Positions 48,898-58,976 of a DNA stretch of 64,000 nt are shown here, piece by piece. The notes beneath the pieces were generated by a model. It saw only the letters and a list, made by a program, of their open reading frames with translations, was not told the DNA's origin and did no database searches. Both the position numbers and the translations under genes were made by a program. The stretch is from Limnoperna fortunei (Eukaryota; Mollusca; Bivalvia; Mytilida; Modiolidae). The first letter of the stretch is position 1; each line of letters starts with the position of its first letter. The stretch is from the NCBI GenBank assembly GCA_944474755.1, contig OX104112.1:15712273-15776272 (forward strand), read 5' to 3'.

Positions 48898-49396
48898 GGA
48901 TCTGTACAAATCGATTTACATGCTCTTTCGAATGATGTGTTCCACCTGGAACTAGTATAACTAACGGGATTGGACACTCGCTAAGTCTTCAGTTTAAAAA
49001 GTGCTATTTCCTTGTCGGGCGAGACCGGAACGAGATTAAACGAGAACGCAGAAATGACAGCATCTATAGTACAATACGATACTAATATTTCAGTTAAAAT
49101 TTGTGCAATTATCTTGTGACAGTATATATTTTTTATTTTTTTTATTTTTAAAGTTTTATTTGCCTCATTGTATTATCGTGACCATGTTTTATCACTAAAA
49201 AAATTCCGAAATCATCGAAAATCGAGAGCTGTTTTAACGGTCGCCATTTTTGTATGTCATTTTTAAGAACTTTATACTTTCCGACCATATATAATCGTAA
49301 TGCAAAATTACACATTTAAAAGGTATAGACCAACCAATTCGTCTTTTTTGTCGCGTTGCAGCATATATTATTTTTGTTGTGAATCCTCAGTTATTA

Positions 49397-49582
49397 TTAC
49401 TTAGCATGAAATATTAGCACGTTTTCGGGAAGACGCCGTAAATTTTTAAACGGTCCCCTTAAATAAAACCAATCCACGCCTTTATTTTGAAACAGTATTC
49501 CTTTTTCTGTCATATTCTGAAAGAATGATGTATTAAGAATGCACAGAAATAGGTCATAATTGATAACACGATTAATAGGCAT
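49397..49582 (-). other. Conserved short reading frame within repeat X
   Basis: A 61-codon frame starting at an ATG. It shares NYDLF, NKGVD, LRGPFKNLR and LIFH with the frames of copies A and B, and an extra block FFQNMTEKG with copy A (QNMSEK). Whether it was ever translated is unclear; no known domain is recognised. Confidence 0.35.
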
Positions 49583-49585
49583 GCT

Positions 49586-49850
49586 GGTGGGGGCGGTGAC
49601 CGAGTGGTTAAGGTAGTCGTCTACTGATGATCACGTAGTCTGTCTACACTGAGGTTGCGGGTTCGAGTCTCACAGCGGGCAGGGTGTACTCGACTCCAAT
49701 CTTAATTGACAAGGATTGCCAGTTTTCCTACCGAAGGTCGGGGGTTCTCTCTGGGTACTCCGGCTTCCTCCCCCAATAAAAACTGGACGCCATGAAATAG
49801 CTGAAAAATTGCTGAAAGTGGCGTTAAACATCATTCAAACAAAAACAAAC
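49586..49850 (+). mobile_element. Full-length tRNA-derived SINE (reference copy)
   Basis: The best-kept copy: a tRNA-like head with A box GGTGACCGAGTGGTTAAGG and B box GCGGGTTCGAGTCTC; central domain GGTGTACTCGACTCCAATC and TTGACAAGGATTGCCAG; GTCGGGGGTTCTC; TACTCCGGCTTCCTCCCCCA; and a 3' domain with AATAGCTGAAAAATTGCTGA and GTGGCGTTAAAC, then CAAACAAAAACAAAC. Flanking AATAGGCATGCT (49574-49585) and AATAAGCATACT (49851-49862) form a 12-bp target-site duplication with two mismatches. It inserted into repeat X copy C. Confidence 0.92.
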
Positions 49851-50261
49851 AATAAGCATACTTTTTTTTACCTTTTTTCGAACACTTTTTTCCACGAGGA
49901 CATCTCCATCCTGTTAATACGTATTTTCAGCTTCTATTTTACAAGAAACTCCTTAATTTTAAATGCAATTGATAAAAAAATTTCAGAATTGGAATAAGTA
50001 TTTTTTACAACTCAGTCTCTTTTAATTTTGCGTACACCTGCTGCAATTGTTATGTAATCACATGCACGTGTGGTGAAAAAATGGTTGAATAAACAGCGGT
50101 GTCAAACGTTGTCTGAGGGTACACACTGGGTTGCTAATACCTGTGGCATCATATAAATTGTCTAATTGGTGAAAACCGTAAACATCAAATAAAATCATAC
50201 ACAGCGGGTTTGATTTTAATTCACTGGGACTAGTACAAGAATCAAAATTTTAGAATTAATC

Positions 50262-50390
50262 AAAAAGTTTTGTTTTTTCTTTGTTTGTTGTGTGTTTTTT
50301 TCTTTCTGTTTTTGTGTTTTTTTGTTTTGTTTTTTTTCTTTGTTTTTTTGCGTGTGTGATGGTTTTTTCTAATTTGTTTTATTATTGTTA
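50262..50390. repeat. T-rich low-complexity tract
   Basis: Mixed TTTTTG/TTTC runs of about 120 bases. In repeat X copy A the matching place holds an (AATA)n stretch (about 36600-36640), so the element seems to carry a simple-sequence segment that changes between copies. Confidence 0.8.
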
Positions 50391-50599
50391 TTAAATGCAT
50401 CAATGTATTGATATATACACGTATAACTTGCTCGAGTCCCGAACAGGTTGTATCGTACAAAAGCCATATATACTGTCATGTTCGTGTCGACACTTGTTCG
50501 CAAATTAGATATTGGCGCGACGAGGACAAGTATACGATATCGTTAGATTCCAGTCCCGTTGATTTATAGATTCCTGGTTCCACATACACTATAAGAAAA

Positions 50600-51855
50600 A
50601 AAACACAGTCTCATTCAAAAGCGCATGTCTACAAATCGATTTGTAAAATTCTGCGATTCAAACAAACAGCAAAATATTTAAGGACTGCATGAGGCAACAT
50701 ATATCTCTATAATCAGAATGCATGTAAACTAGTTTCAGTTTTAAATTTAAACAAAGTGTTAATAGCTTATATAAGCTATACTAAAAGACAATCACGTGGA
50801 GTGCTTTTCTGCTTGCATTTAAAACAATTAATATTCAATGTTGCGCTATTGTAACTTTTTATTACGAAAATCAAATAAAAAAAATTACACTGTACATATT
50901 CCATACTATGTTTTTGTGGTTTACATGTACTTGACGTTTGCAACGCAGTCTGACACTTTTTCTTTTTAACAAGTCTTATGCTGTTTACAAAAGATTGCCA
51001 GCTTTCGGGACGTTCTATGGTATTCACTCCTATACCACAATCGACCACAATTACCCGAAGGGTTTCAAATCGAAAATAATCTAGACTTGCCTCAAGTCCC
51101 TTTGACCTTTTTTTACACAAGTGGATAGTATAAAGATATATCTCTCTAATAGCAAACGATTTACAGGGAATTGCGGCAAGTCGCTTGCTTCTAGCTACAC
51201 TTCCGTTCTAATACGTCAAAATTGACCATTGAAAATAGCCATATCAAATTTAAATAAAACAGCATTCCAAAACGCTGAACACAAATAAAAAAAATATTGC
51301 CGATTTCAATTTGCACGTTTTGGATCTCCAAAAAAACATAGAAGAAGCTCCACCATACGCGCTAAGCAGTTTTATTTGTCACTCCAAAAACTGCCAAACA
51401 AGCTGACTTGATTTCACCCTTCCCTTGTTTTAAGGAACACATAAAAAGAAGAAAAATTAATCGTTTTGAGTTTCTTTTAATTAAAAACTTTATGCATAAA
51501 AATGCAACGTCTGAAATGACAGCAATTTTCGTGAAGTAAACATACATTGAAAATTGGTACGTTTTTTGATGATGTTAACAAACAAACAACCAAGTGGCTT
51601 GTTACGATGTATGGTTACCCATTTTGACTCGTGTAACGAGAAAAAATAATGGTTCAGCATGAATTACAAACTATAAAATAAATCAAAAGGACCGGAAATC
51701 AAATTGTGTCAGGTTTTACTATAGAATAATGTACGACATGGTGAGTTCCATGGATAACTAAAGCATTTTTAATGACCGGTGTCAAATAATTTATTATTCT
51801 TGTGTCACAAATGCCTAAATATTGTTTTCAATATTTTTATTAGTTAGAAAGTGTT
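50600..51855. other. Interval with no supported gene
   Basis: A minus-strand frame (50776-51120, reading EASLDYFRFETLRVIVVDCG) is the only longer stretch. It has no ATG, no splice acceptor and no family match. Confidence 0.4.
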
Positions 51856-51858
51856 ATT

Positions 51859-51930
51859 TTAATATGACGTCCTGCGTTAGCCATGTAAACAAAGCCGTGT
51901 CAAAATTCCAATATGTTTAGTTCGCACTTG
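51859..51930 (+). repeat. Dispersed repeat, copy 1
   Basis: TAATATGACGTCCTGCG, ATGTAAACAAAGCCGTGTCA and AAATTCCAATATGTTTAGTT recur at 56100-56176 with few changes. Confidence 0.75.
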
Positions 51931-52100
51931 CGTGATCTGTGTGTCTTGTGTAAATGTAAAAACGGACTTGAAAATGCAGTTTGTTATGTGTTATCCATAA
52001 TTATCGTTATTGTAATAATGCAGTTATTTTAAGACTGAATTCTGAGATTTGTATGATACTCCCGATACATTATTTTTTTAACAATTCTACATTCGAATAG

Positions 52101-52134
52101 ATATGACGTCACTATTAGTATTCCGACGTCATAT
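52101..52134. repeat. Short palindrome with CRE-like core
   Basis: ATATGACGTC and GACGTCATAT are arms around a 14-base spacer. TGACGTCA-type words are CREB/ATF sites, but here the setting is repeat DNA. Confidence 0.6.
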
Positions 52135-52402
52135 TACGCTCAACTGAAAATTTCAAACTAGAACAATGCAATTTCGTTACGATTGGTCAATAGTTTTGTT
52201 TAAAAGGTACGTATATTCAATAAAATGTCGAGAATATATGTTTATGTCAATTTTGTTTGCTTGACATAATGTTTTGGGATATATCTTATTAGTTTTAAAA
52301 AATACTGTATTACCATTGAAAGCGTCCTCTTAGAGCCGCTTCGAAATTTAAAAACAATTGTTAGACATATTTGAATCGAAATAGATTATTGCAATTGGTC
52401 TC

Positions 52403-52514
52403 TATGAGAATTAGAACATGGTCAGACCTTATATTTGTCCTCATTTTATAACTCGCTATCGCTCGGTATAAAATATTGACAAATATAAGGTCTGACCATG
52501 TTCTAATTCGCATA
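52403..52514. repeat. Foldback with about 37-bp arms
   Basis: TATGAGAATTAGAACATGGT (left) pairs with ACCATGTTCTAATTCGCATA (right), continuing through CAGACCTTATATTTGTC and an inner TTTTATA/TATAAAA pair. The loop is ACTCGCTATCGCTCGG. MITE-like, non-coding. Confidence 0.85.
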
Positions 52515-52519
52515 TAGCC

Positions 52520-53150
52520 CGCTAACAATAATCTAATTCTTAATTGTTAATTTAACTAATTGCATTTTATTTACAATACTTCTACATGCCGTTTCTTTCA
52601 ACCTTATCAATTTTTATTGCTGCTGTGTCGGTTTTGCCAAATCTGTACATCGACAAAGCGCCGTCTTTTGAGTTGATTTTCATTAAAATAAACAGGTAAA
52701 GAATTAGAATGCAAAACCACCTGAAACGACGACCACACGATCGCACAAAAAAAATCATTATATCATTTCATAATAACGTCGTCAAATATTATACACCAAT
52801 GCCACTGTCAGTACTACATTAAATTTGTCGATGTGCGCAATTTCAGTGTACAGCGAGAATTGCCAAATATCGCGTTGCTTTCCAAAAACCAAAAAGCGTA
52901 ACGAGTTTGTCTCTCGCGGATGAACATGAACTATTAGATTTAATCGTAAAATCGGTTATCAGTTATACAATAAATGAGACATAATACGAAAGAACATGTA
53001 TACTAAAGTTGTTCAAGATAAATGCGCTGCACAGATTCCTGTAATTGATAGATTCCTCTAATGTGACCTATATTTTACGAGCGTAAGGGTATTATTACAC
53101 GCCTGTCCGCAGTAGTTTCTATGTATTTGAGCGTAAGCAAGGGGAAAGTT
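52520..53150. other. Gene-free interval
   Basis: No gene, RNA or named repeat seen between the foldback and the next SINE fragment. Confidence 0.45.
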
Positions 53151-53154
53151 TGCT

Positions 53155-53242
53155 ACGCAACCTTCCCAATAAAAAAGGAAGTCATGATATAGCTAAACAT
53201 TGCTGAAAAAGCGTTAAATATCATTCAAACAAAACAAACAAA
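53155..53242 (+). mobile_element. SINE 3' tail fragment (copy 16)
   Basis: CTTCCCAATAAAAAAGGAAG, TCATGATATAGCTAAACATT, GCTGAAAAAGCGTTAAATAT and a CAAACAAAACAAAC tail; head missing. Confidence 0.75.
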
Positions 53243-53359
53243 TCATTTCAATGGATATTCAATAAAAACATCATAATGTTATGCCAGTTTTGCATTATAT
53301 GTGTACATTAAGTTAAATATTTTGAATTAGATATAAGACGAGATACTTTATTCCCCATT

Positions 53360-53800
53360 TCTGCACGTGTCACACTGGTATAAACGAATTGTGTACGTAC
53401 TGCACATGTAACACTGGTGTAAACGAATTGTGTACGTACTGCACAAATCACACTGGGATAAACAAATCATGTACTTTCTGCACATATCACACTGGTGTAA
53501 ACAAATTGGACACTTTCTGCAAATGTCATACTTGTGTCCCCGAATTGTGTACTTTATGCACATGTCACCCTGGTGTAAACAAATTGTGTACATTTTGCAC
53601 TTGTCATACTAGTGTTATCGAATTGTGCACTTTTTGCACATGTCATACTAGTGTACTGGTGCGTACGAATTTTGTACTTTCTACACATTTCACACTGGTG
53701 TAGACGATTTGTGTACATTATTCACATTTCACACTGGTGTAAACGAATTGTGTACTTTCTGCACATGTCACACTAGTGTAAACAAACTGTGTACTGTAGC
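53360..53800. repeat. Minisatellite, 36 bp unit
   Basis: About twelve units of TGCACATGTCACACTGGTGT followed by AAACGAATTGTGTACT. The unit resembles the 32-bp arrays at 37760 and 40490. Because 36 is a multiple of three, one frame stays open for 104 codons (53389-53703) and reads a Cys-rich repeat (CTFCTCHTGVNK); the opposite strand is also open. No start context or family match supports translation. Confidence 0.92.
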
Positions 53801-53814
53801 AGTACGTTTTAGAC

Positions 53815-55725
53815 AAATTTCAGATTTTCTATTCAATAAAACACATAACGAGGATTTGCAATTTGTCGAATCAGGGAATAAACTTTAATTCTATCAAGAA
53901 ATGTAGTTCTTATCAGCTTAAAATGTTTACAATGCAACAGAAAGTGTTCTTCATTTTTAATTTCTCGAAACTAGACAGTTTCTATCTTTTCTGTTTAGTT
54001 TTAGGTATCCTTCCTTTTTCTATCAGTAGATTATGAGCACTGACACAGATGTTGTCAGTTATTTTAAGATATCTAAATACTGAGGTCTGCATCTTATTTT
54101 AACATTTTTTCAAAACAATTCTAGTTTTGGAGGTGTGTCTATAAGTGTATTTTGATATGAAGATTTTGATCATGTAATCTAATCTTTATTTGATTTAAAT
54201 ATCGTTTAAGTGAGCTTAAATCATGATTTAGAAAGGAAAATCCTCGATTATTTAATACTGATTTCAATCTGATTAACCAACAGACAGAATTTTCAAAAAT
54301 ATTTTTTACTATAGAGTACTAAATATCTGAGTACATAATTCTATTTTTAAGGGAAGTCAACATAGTAGTAGTTCAGCTTGACATGCATCATTAGTAGCTT
54401 TGCAGTGTACACCTAGAATTTCTTTTATGAATTTAAGATGTAATTTTCAAATGGTTCAGCATCTTTAAAGTTGGAGAAAAAACCCAATATTTCTCTGCAA
54501 TATGTGATGTTGGGTAAAATTAGTGCATCAAAGAGTTTTTCGAATAATTTGCATGGGTTATTTAATCCAATTAGCTTTTTAAATTTTAAAATATGCTCTT
54601 CTGTTTCCATCAATGTGTTAATTGCTAGATTAAAATTGCCATTACATTTTATTAAAGTGCCTAGATAACAGTACTAAGAGAGTTTTTCTAGATATAATAA
54701 TTTTTTGATTGGTTTAAAAAGGTTTTACCATTTGAATTAAATACTACTACTATAGATTTACCAACATGTACATTTAATTTTCGTATTAATCAGTATTCCT
54801 GCATGGCATTTAGACTGTTTTGCAATCCTTCCCTACTATGAGATATTAATACTATATCATCAGCATAAAGAATGCTTACTGAAACACCACCCAAGACCCC
54901 TGGATCATAATTGTTGCTTCAAGTTTTTTTTGTTATATCATATATCAAAAAGTTAAAGACGACTCAAAGCATCATCTTGTTAAACACCTCTTTCAGATAT
55001 AGATGGCTCACTTAGGCCATTTGAAAATTTCATTTGACACATAGCATCAGTATTCATAAGGTAAAAAATTTTAAAGATTTTATTAAAAATATTATGTTTT
55101 ATTAGTATATAAAAAGACCAATTCACCACACTGTGTCAAAGGCCTTTCTAAGGTCAATGAATGCTGCAAACACTTAATGATTTTTCATGTTATAAATATC
55201 TGTGATAGTTTTTAAAGTAAAAATGTGATCAGAAGTCCTGCTCTTCTCCCTTACGTATTCGCGAGTTATTATTCCTATTCCATATTCGATTGTATCTTAT
55301 TAAAGAATTTTCCTAAGTTTGATCTGATAGATATTCCCATATAAGTATTAGGGTCAAATCTATTACATTTTTTGCATTAAGACTAAATAGTTTTCATTCC
55401 AAGATTTTGGAAAGATACCATGTGAAAAAACCAAATTAAAAAGTTTACAAAGTGGTTAATTAATGCTGAGGTCTTCAGCATTTCATTAGGGATTAGGTCT
55501 GAAGATGTACTTTTACCATTTTAAGTAACTGAATTGTTTTTGTTGTCTCCTCACAACTGATCTCTTTGTTTGACTCACTTGGGGCTGGAGATAAGTTAAT
55601 ATTTGATTTAAGGTTCTCAAATTTTGGAGTGATATTTTGTTGTTCATTACTATTTGTTGTGTCAGCATTTTGTAGTTTTTTTTGAAAAATGATATGAATT
55701 CATCCTTTGGAATATCGAATAGTGT
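53815..55725 (-). pseudogene. LINE RT inserted in the 36-bp minisatellite, 5'-truncated
   Basis: Minus-strand blocks from 55690: NSNEQQNITPKFENLKSN, PAPSESNKEISCEETTKT, SDLIPNEML, RFDPNTYMGISI, AAFIDLRKAFDTVW (motif A, about 55150), LYADDI with intact YADD (about 54865), LFEKLFDALILPNITYC, FIKEILGVHCKATNDACQ and NEEHFLLHCKHFKLIR near 53950. This is a non-LTR retrotransposon RT running to the usual C-terminus; the endonuclease is missing. Many stops and shifts inactivate it. Minisatellite units border both ends (53360-53800, 55725-55855), so it landed inside the array. Adjacent KDEFISFF and repeat sequence fuse into a 130-codon frame (55513-55905) without meaning. Confidence 0.82.
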
Positions 55726-55855
55726 TCTTTCTGCAAATGTCACTCTGATGTAAACGAATTGTGTAATTTCTGTACATGTCACACTAGTGTAAAAGAATTG
55801 TGTACTGTCCGCTAATGTCACACTGGAATGAATGTATTGTGTACGTATGCCCATG
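55725..55855. repeat. Minisatellite, continuation beyond the LINE
   Basis: Three to four units (TCTGCAAATGTCACTCTGAT then GTAAACGAATTGTGTAAT, and so on) of the same 36-bp family as 53360-53800. Confidence 0.85.
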
Positions 55856-56099
55856 TATGTACCATTAGAATAACTTTTACTATTAAAAATAATCTCACTG
55901 TTCACTCTTATAAATATATCAAACTATCATACAAATCTCTCTTACAAAAATAAGAATATGAAAGAAGTGATAATGGAAATAGCTGACATATGACACAATA
56001 AACACCATATTAAGAATAAATGCAGCTGAATGACAAACAACAAGATCTTTCCAATCCAATTAACTCGCCCCAAAATTAAACTTATAGTGAGTACCTTAT

Positions 56100-56176
56100 T
56101 CTAATATGACGCCATGCTTGCGATATGTAAACAAAGCCGTGTCAAAATTACAATAGGTTTAGTTGACACATGCGTA
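56100..56176 (+). repeat. Dispersed repeat, copy 2
   Basis: CTAATATGACGCCATGCTTG, ATGTAAACAAAGCCGTGTCA and AAATTACAATAGGTTTAGTT match 51859-51930. The two copies lie in the same orientation on either side of the minisatellite-LINE block. Confidence 0.75.
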
Positions 56177-56179
56177 GTT

Positions 56180-57500
56180 GTCGGTTGCAGTAGGTTGAAT
56201 TATACAAATATATTTAGAGGACATTTCCTGCTCATTGCATTTCAACTTCAACCTAAATGAAACTTGAGTAAATTATGTCCAAATACAGCTGCCGTAACGA
56301 AGGCGTTAAGTAGATCAAATACGGCGTTCGTTTGTTCTTGGCTCTTCCGATTGTATAATTGCCTCCCACGTAATTGTATACATGCATATCTACTTATAAG
56401 TATTAATTAGCATAATTTCGTGTGCTACATCCAAATAAAAACAATGGCTTACGTCAGAACGCCCCCACAGAAAATTGGGTTAAAAGAAGACTATAAAGGC
56501 TCATTTTACAAGATCATTGGTCATTACACTGAAGAAAAGTTGTTAATCAAATAAGTGATCTAGTGTGTGTCAACCGGACTCACAAAGCGAGTGTTCAGGC
56601 ATGCAATTCGTAATGCCGCTGTTAACTCTTTGTTTTCTAAGCTAACAGAAAAACAGTCAAAGTCAGTCTGTGGAGTTACATTAAAAGAGAGGTAGAGAAA
56701 AATTGTAGAATATTGAAATAAATTTAATTTAAAGTAATAAGCATCACAATGGCAAAATCATGAAAACTTAATAAGATTTTACAGCTGTACATATAAAACT
56801 TTACACAAAATGCAATTAAACAAAGCAAAACACACACTTATAAATAACGATGCATACGTAAACTGAAACTTTGACCATAGCTGGGATTCGAACACCGTTC
56901 TCCTATTAAAAATAGGTTTAATTACATATATACTACCAGGGTTTCTAGTACATTTACAATGCAGCCAGATGTACCCACTTATTCAAGCATAATAAAGTCA
57001 TAGTTCATGTACCAACATAGCGTAACTGAATAAAAAACAAAATGCATAACATAAACATACAATTCGTTGCACCACAAAACAGGAATTATGCAAAAATAAA
57101 AAAAATATTTTAACCTTGAATAAACTAAATCGGCTTATGGCACTACAAATTAATAGGTTGGAAGGAAATGGCAAACACTTCTTTAGCTTAGGTCTACGGG
57201 AGCATCCATTTAATTTCTGAGGGCAAAAGGGGGGGAACGACTTCGGATACTGGATTTATGTGATGTGCTTGCACTAGCCATTGTTTTTCTTCCAAAATCT
57301 TAATATTTGTTCCTGGTACTTATCTATCACTTGAATTCCTTGTTTCCAACCCCATAAAAATCAACTGGATGCTCCCTTAATACAGTATAATTTTTCCAAC
57401 TACCCTGAGTTCAATAAATATTATTAAAGCCTTATTGAGAGTCTAAATTAGCCATCAGATGATGCATTATCATTTTCAGACATGCTTATTCATGAACAAG
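56180..57500. other. Gene-free interval with a tRNA-like scrap
   Basis: No gene seen. On the minus strand near 56880-56950 a B-box-like GGTGTTCGAATCCCAGC follows an anticodon-arm-like CCTATTTTTAATAGG, but the T-stem does not pair, so this is at best a decayed tRNA-derived repeat. Confidence 0.35.
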
Positions 57501-57509
57501 AAGCTTGCC

Positions 57510-57690
57510 ACTCCACCAAACGTTCCCAAGCTGATGACTCTCCTCCAAACGTACCCAAGCTGATGACTCTCCACCAAACGTACCCATGCTGATGACTCAC
57601 CACCAAACGTACCCTTGCTGATGACTCTCCACCAAACGTACCCAAGCTGATGACTCTCCACCAAACTTACCCATGCTGATGACTCATCCA
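57510..57690. repeat. Minisatellite, 29 bp unit, six copies
   Basis: Units of CTCTCCACCAAACGTACCCA followed by AGCTGATGA. The minus strand is open in all phases across the array because no unit frame holds a stop, giving a 71-codon frame that cycles through three peptide phrases (HQLGYVW, ESSAWV, VISLGTFGG). CTGATGA resembles part of the hammerhead ribozyme core, but the GAAA box is missing. Confidence 0.93.
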
Positions 57691-57724
57691 CTAGTGCATG
57701 TATGCATCTTGCTGCTGATTCAGA

Positions 57725-57836
57725 ACCTTGTCATGTAACGAAAACCAAGATTAAAAGAAACGCTTTCAAGAGAATATCTTGAAAAATTGGCCCAAGAACA
57801 GCAAAAACCATTAATCAACAGAAAACCTAGGGTAAA
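57725..57836 (+). other. Coding-like fragment, unassigned
   Basis: Two overlapping frames read DSEPCHVTKTKIKRNAFKR and, one base on, REYLEKLAQEQQKPLINRKP then RVKLGEV. The joint suggests a frame with one lost base. It sits right after the 29-bp minisatellite. I recognise no family; it may be a decayed exon. Confidence 0.3.
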
Positions 57837-57869
57837 ACTGGGAGAGGTAGCTGTTAGCTGTTGAATTGA

Positions 57870-58970
57870 AATGAATTTTATTTTAAGTAATAAACTCAGA
57901 AATTTATTAAATTGTGTAAATATAACAATGAGATTTCATATCTACACATTAATTAACACAAAATTCAATTAAACAACTTTAAAGTAAAAACAAAGCAGAA
58001 CACAAATACTAGTATATTCTACAACCGAAATATATACTGATTATTTAGTAAACACTGGTACCATTCAAAGAGGGTTCAGCTGGCCAGCATGTTAAGGGCA
58101 GATAGGAATGTACCTGTTTTTAAGGGGGTCTTGTAAGGTCATAATTCTGTGATCCTGGCCACGGACCGTAGTGGGTAACGCGTTTTGAAAGTGCCACAAT
58201 ATTTGCATAATAAAGACCCTTTTGTAGATCTCGAAAAAGAGTAGGCTCACTGTACGCTACATCAGGCTTAATACTCTGTCCCTACCCAATACTCCATACT
58301 TTTCCTGTGGCAGTCTAAATTTGTTGTTCCCTTTGTCCCACCCTTTAATTGTTTGTTTACTTGTTTTCATCCTGAACATAGCAGGAATACTGCTCGCTAG
58401 ACGTTTTATATTTAGGACACAAAACATTTAAGCTTTTAAAAGCTGCTTACAATTCTTATTTTTTTAAACAGTACTTTGTTTTACAGAACTAAAATACAAT
58501 GGAATCATATTAATTAACCTAAATATTTTCTACGGAGTCCATTGTTGTATTTTACTTGAACCTTCCCTATGGTTTAAATAAAAATGTTCACTTTACAAAC
58601 ATACATGTATGTATTATGTGACATCCTAATACATTTTCATACTTAGGTCAAATCAATATCTCTTGGCGATTTTTCCTGTTTGTTGTTGATAATACTTCTA
58701 CTTATACTCAAGAATAGACAATGATCCCTCTGTATACATATTTTTTTACACACTTTACTTAAATAATTATATCGATCGCTATGAAAACAATCTACTATGT
58801 AAAAAAACAATGTGAATTTGATGATAAGTAAGAAGAATTAATATTGACACTCTCTCCCACATTATATTTTTGCATCACTTGTCTAACAAACTAGAAATTG
58901 ATTTAGATTGGCATCACATATAAAGGTTATTCCATGTTCCATTTTGAAATAAAACCCGGGAATATTATAT
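57870..58970. other. Gene-free interval
   Basis: No supported gene or RNA. A GC-richer stretch at 58070-58330 looks like part of an unidentified repeat. Confidence 0.4.
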
Positions 58971-58976
58971 TTTTAG

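Larger units (their letters stand above)
48948..50581 (-). mobile_element. Repeat X, copy C: shortest complete copy, split by a SINE
   Basis: On the minus strand it starts (50581) GGAACCAGGAATCTATAAAT then CAACGGGACTGGAATC, and ends (48948) with the inverse of GGAACTAGTATAACTAACGG then GATTGGACAC. TTCCAC flanks both sides in direct orientation (48940-48945 and 50578-50583, partly overlapping the ends), a possible target duplication. Inside: CGAACAAGTGTCGACAC, GGGACTCGAGC, an A-rich stretch (50262-50390), GTGTTCGAAAA, then the frame 49582-49397: MPINRVINYDLF, QNKGVDWFYLRGPFKNLRRL and PENVLIFHAK. A full-length SINE (49586-49850) sits between GTGTTCGAA and this ATG. Without the SINE the copy is about 1.36 kb. 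Confidence 0.55.

Noticed and set aside
50260..50460. Lys-rich minus-strand frame
   Set aside because: It is the antisense of a T-rich low-complexity tract inside repeat X.
50776..51120. 114-codon minus-strand frame
   Set aside because: No ATG, no acceptor, no recognised domain.
55513..55905. 130-codon minus-strand frame
   Set aside because: It fuses minisatellite translation to an out-of-frame LINE region; the true LINE reading is in another frame.
56870..56960. tRNA-Lys-like sequence on the minus strand (anticodon-arm-like CCTATTTTTAATAGG and GTTCGAATCCC)
   Set aside because: The T-stem has two mismatches of five pairs, and I could not find a pairing acceptor stem or D-arm; at most a decayed tRNA-derived repeat.
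57510..57690. Hammerhead-ribozyme-like CTGATGA repeated in the 29-bp array
   Set aside because: The required GAAA box and stems are missing.
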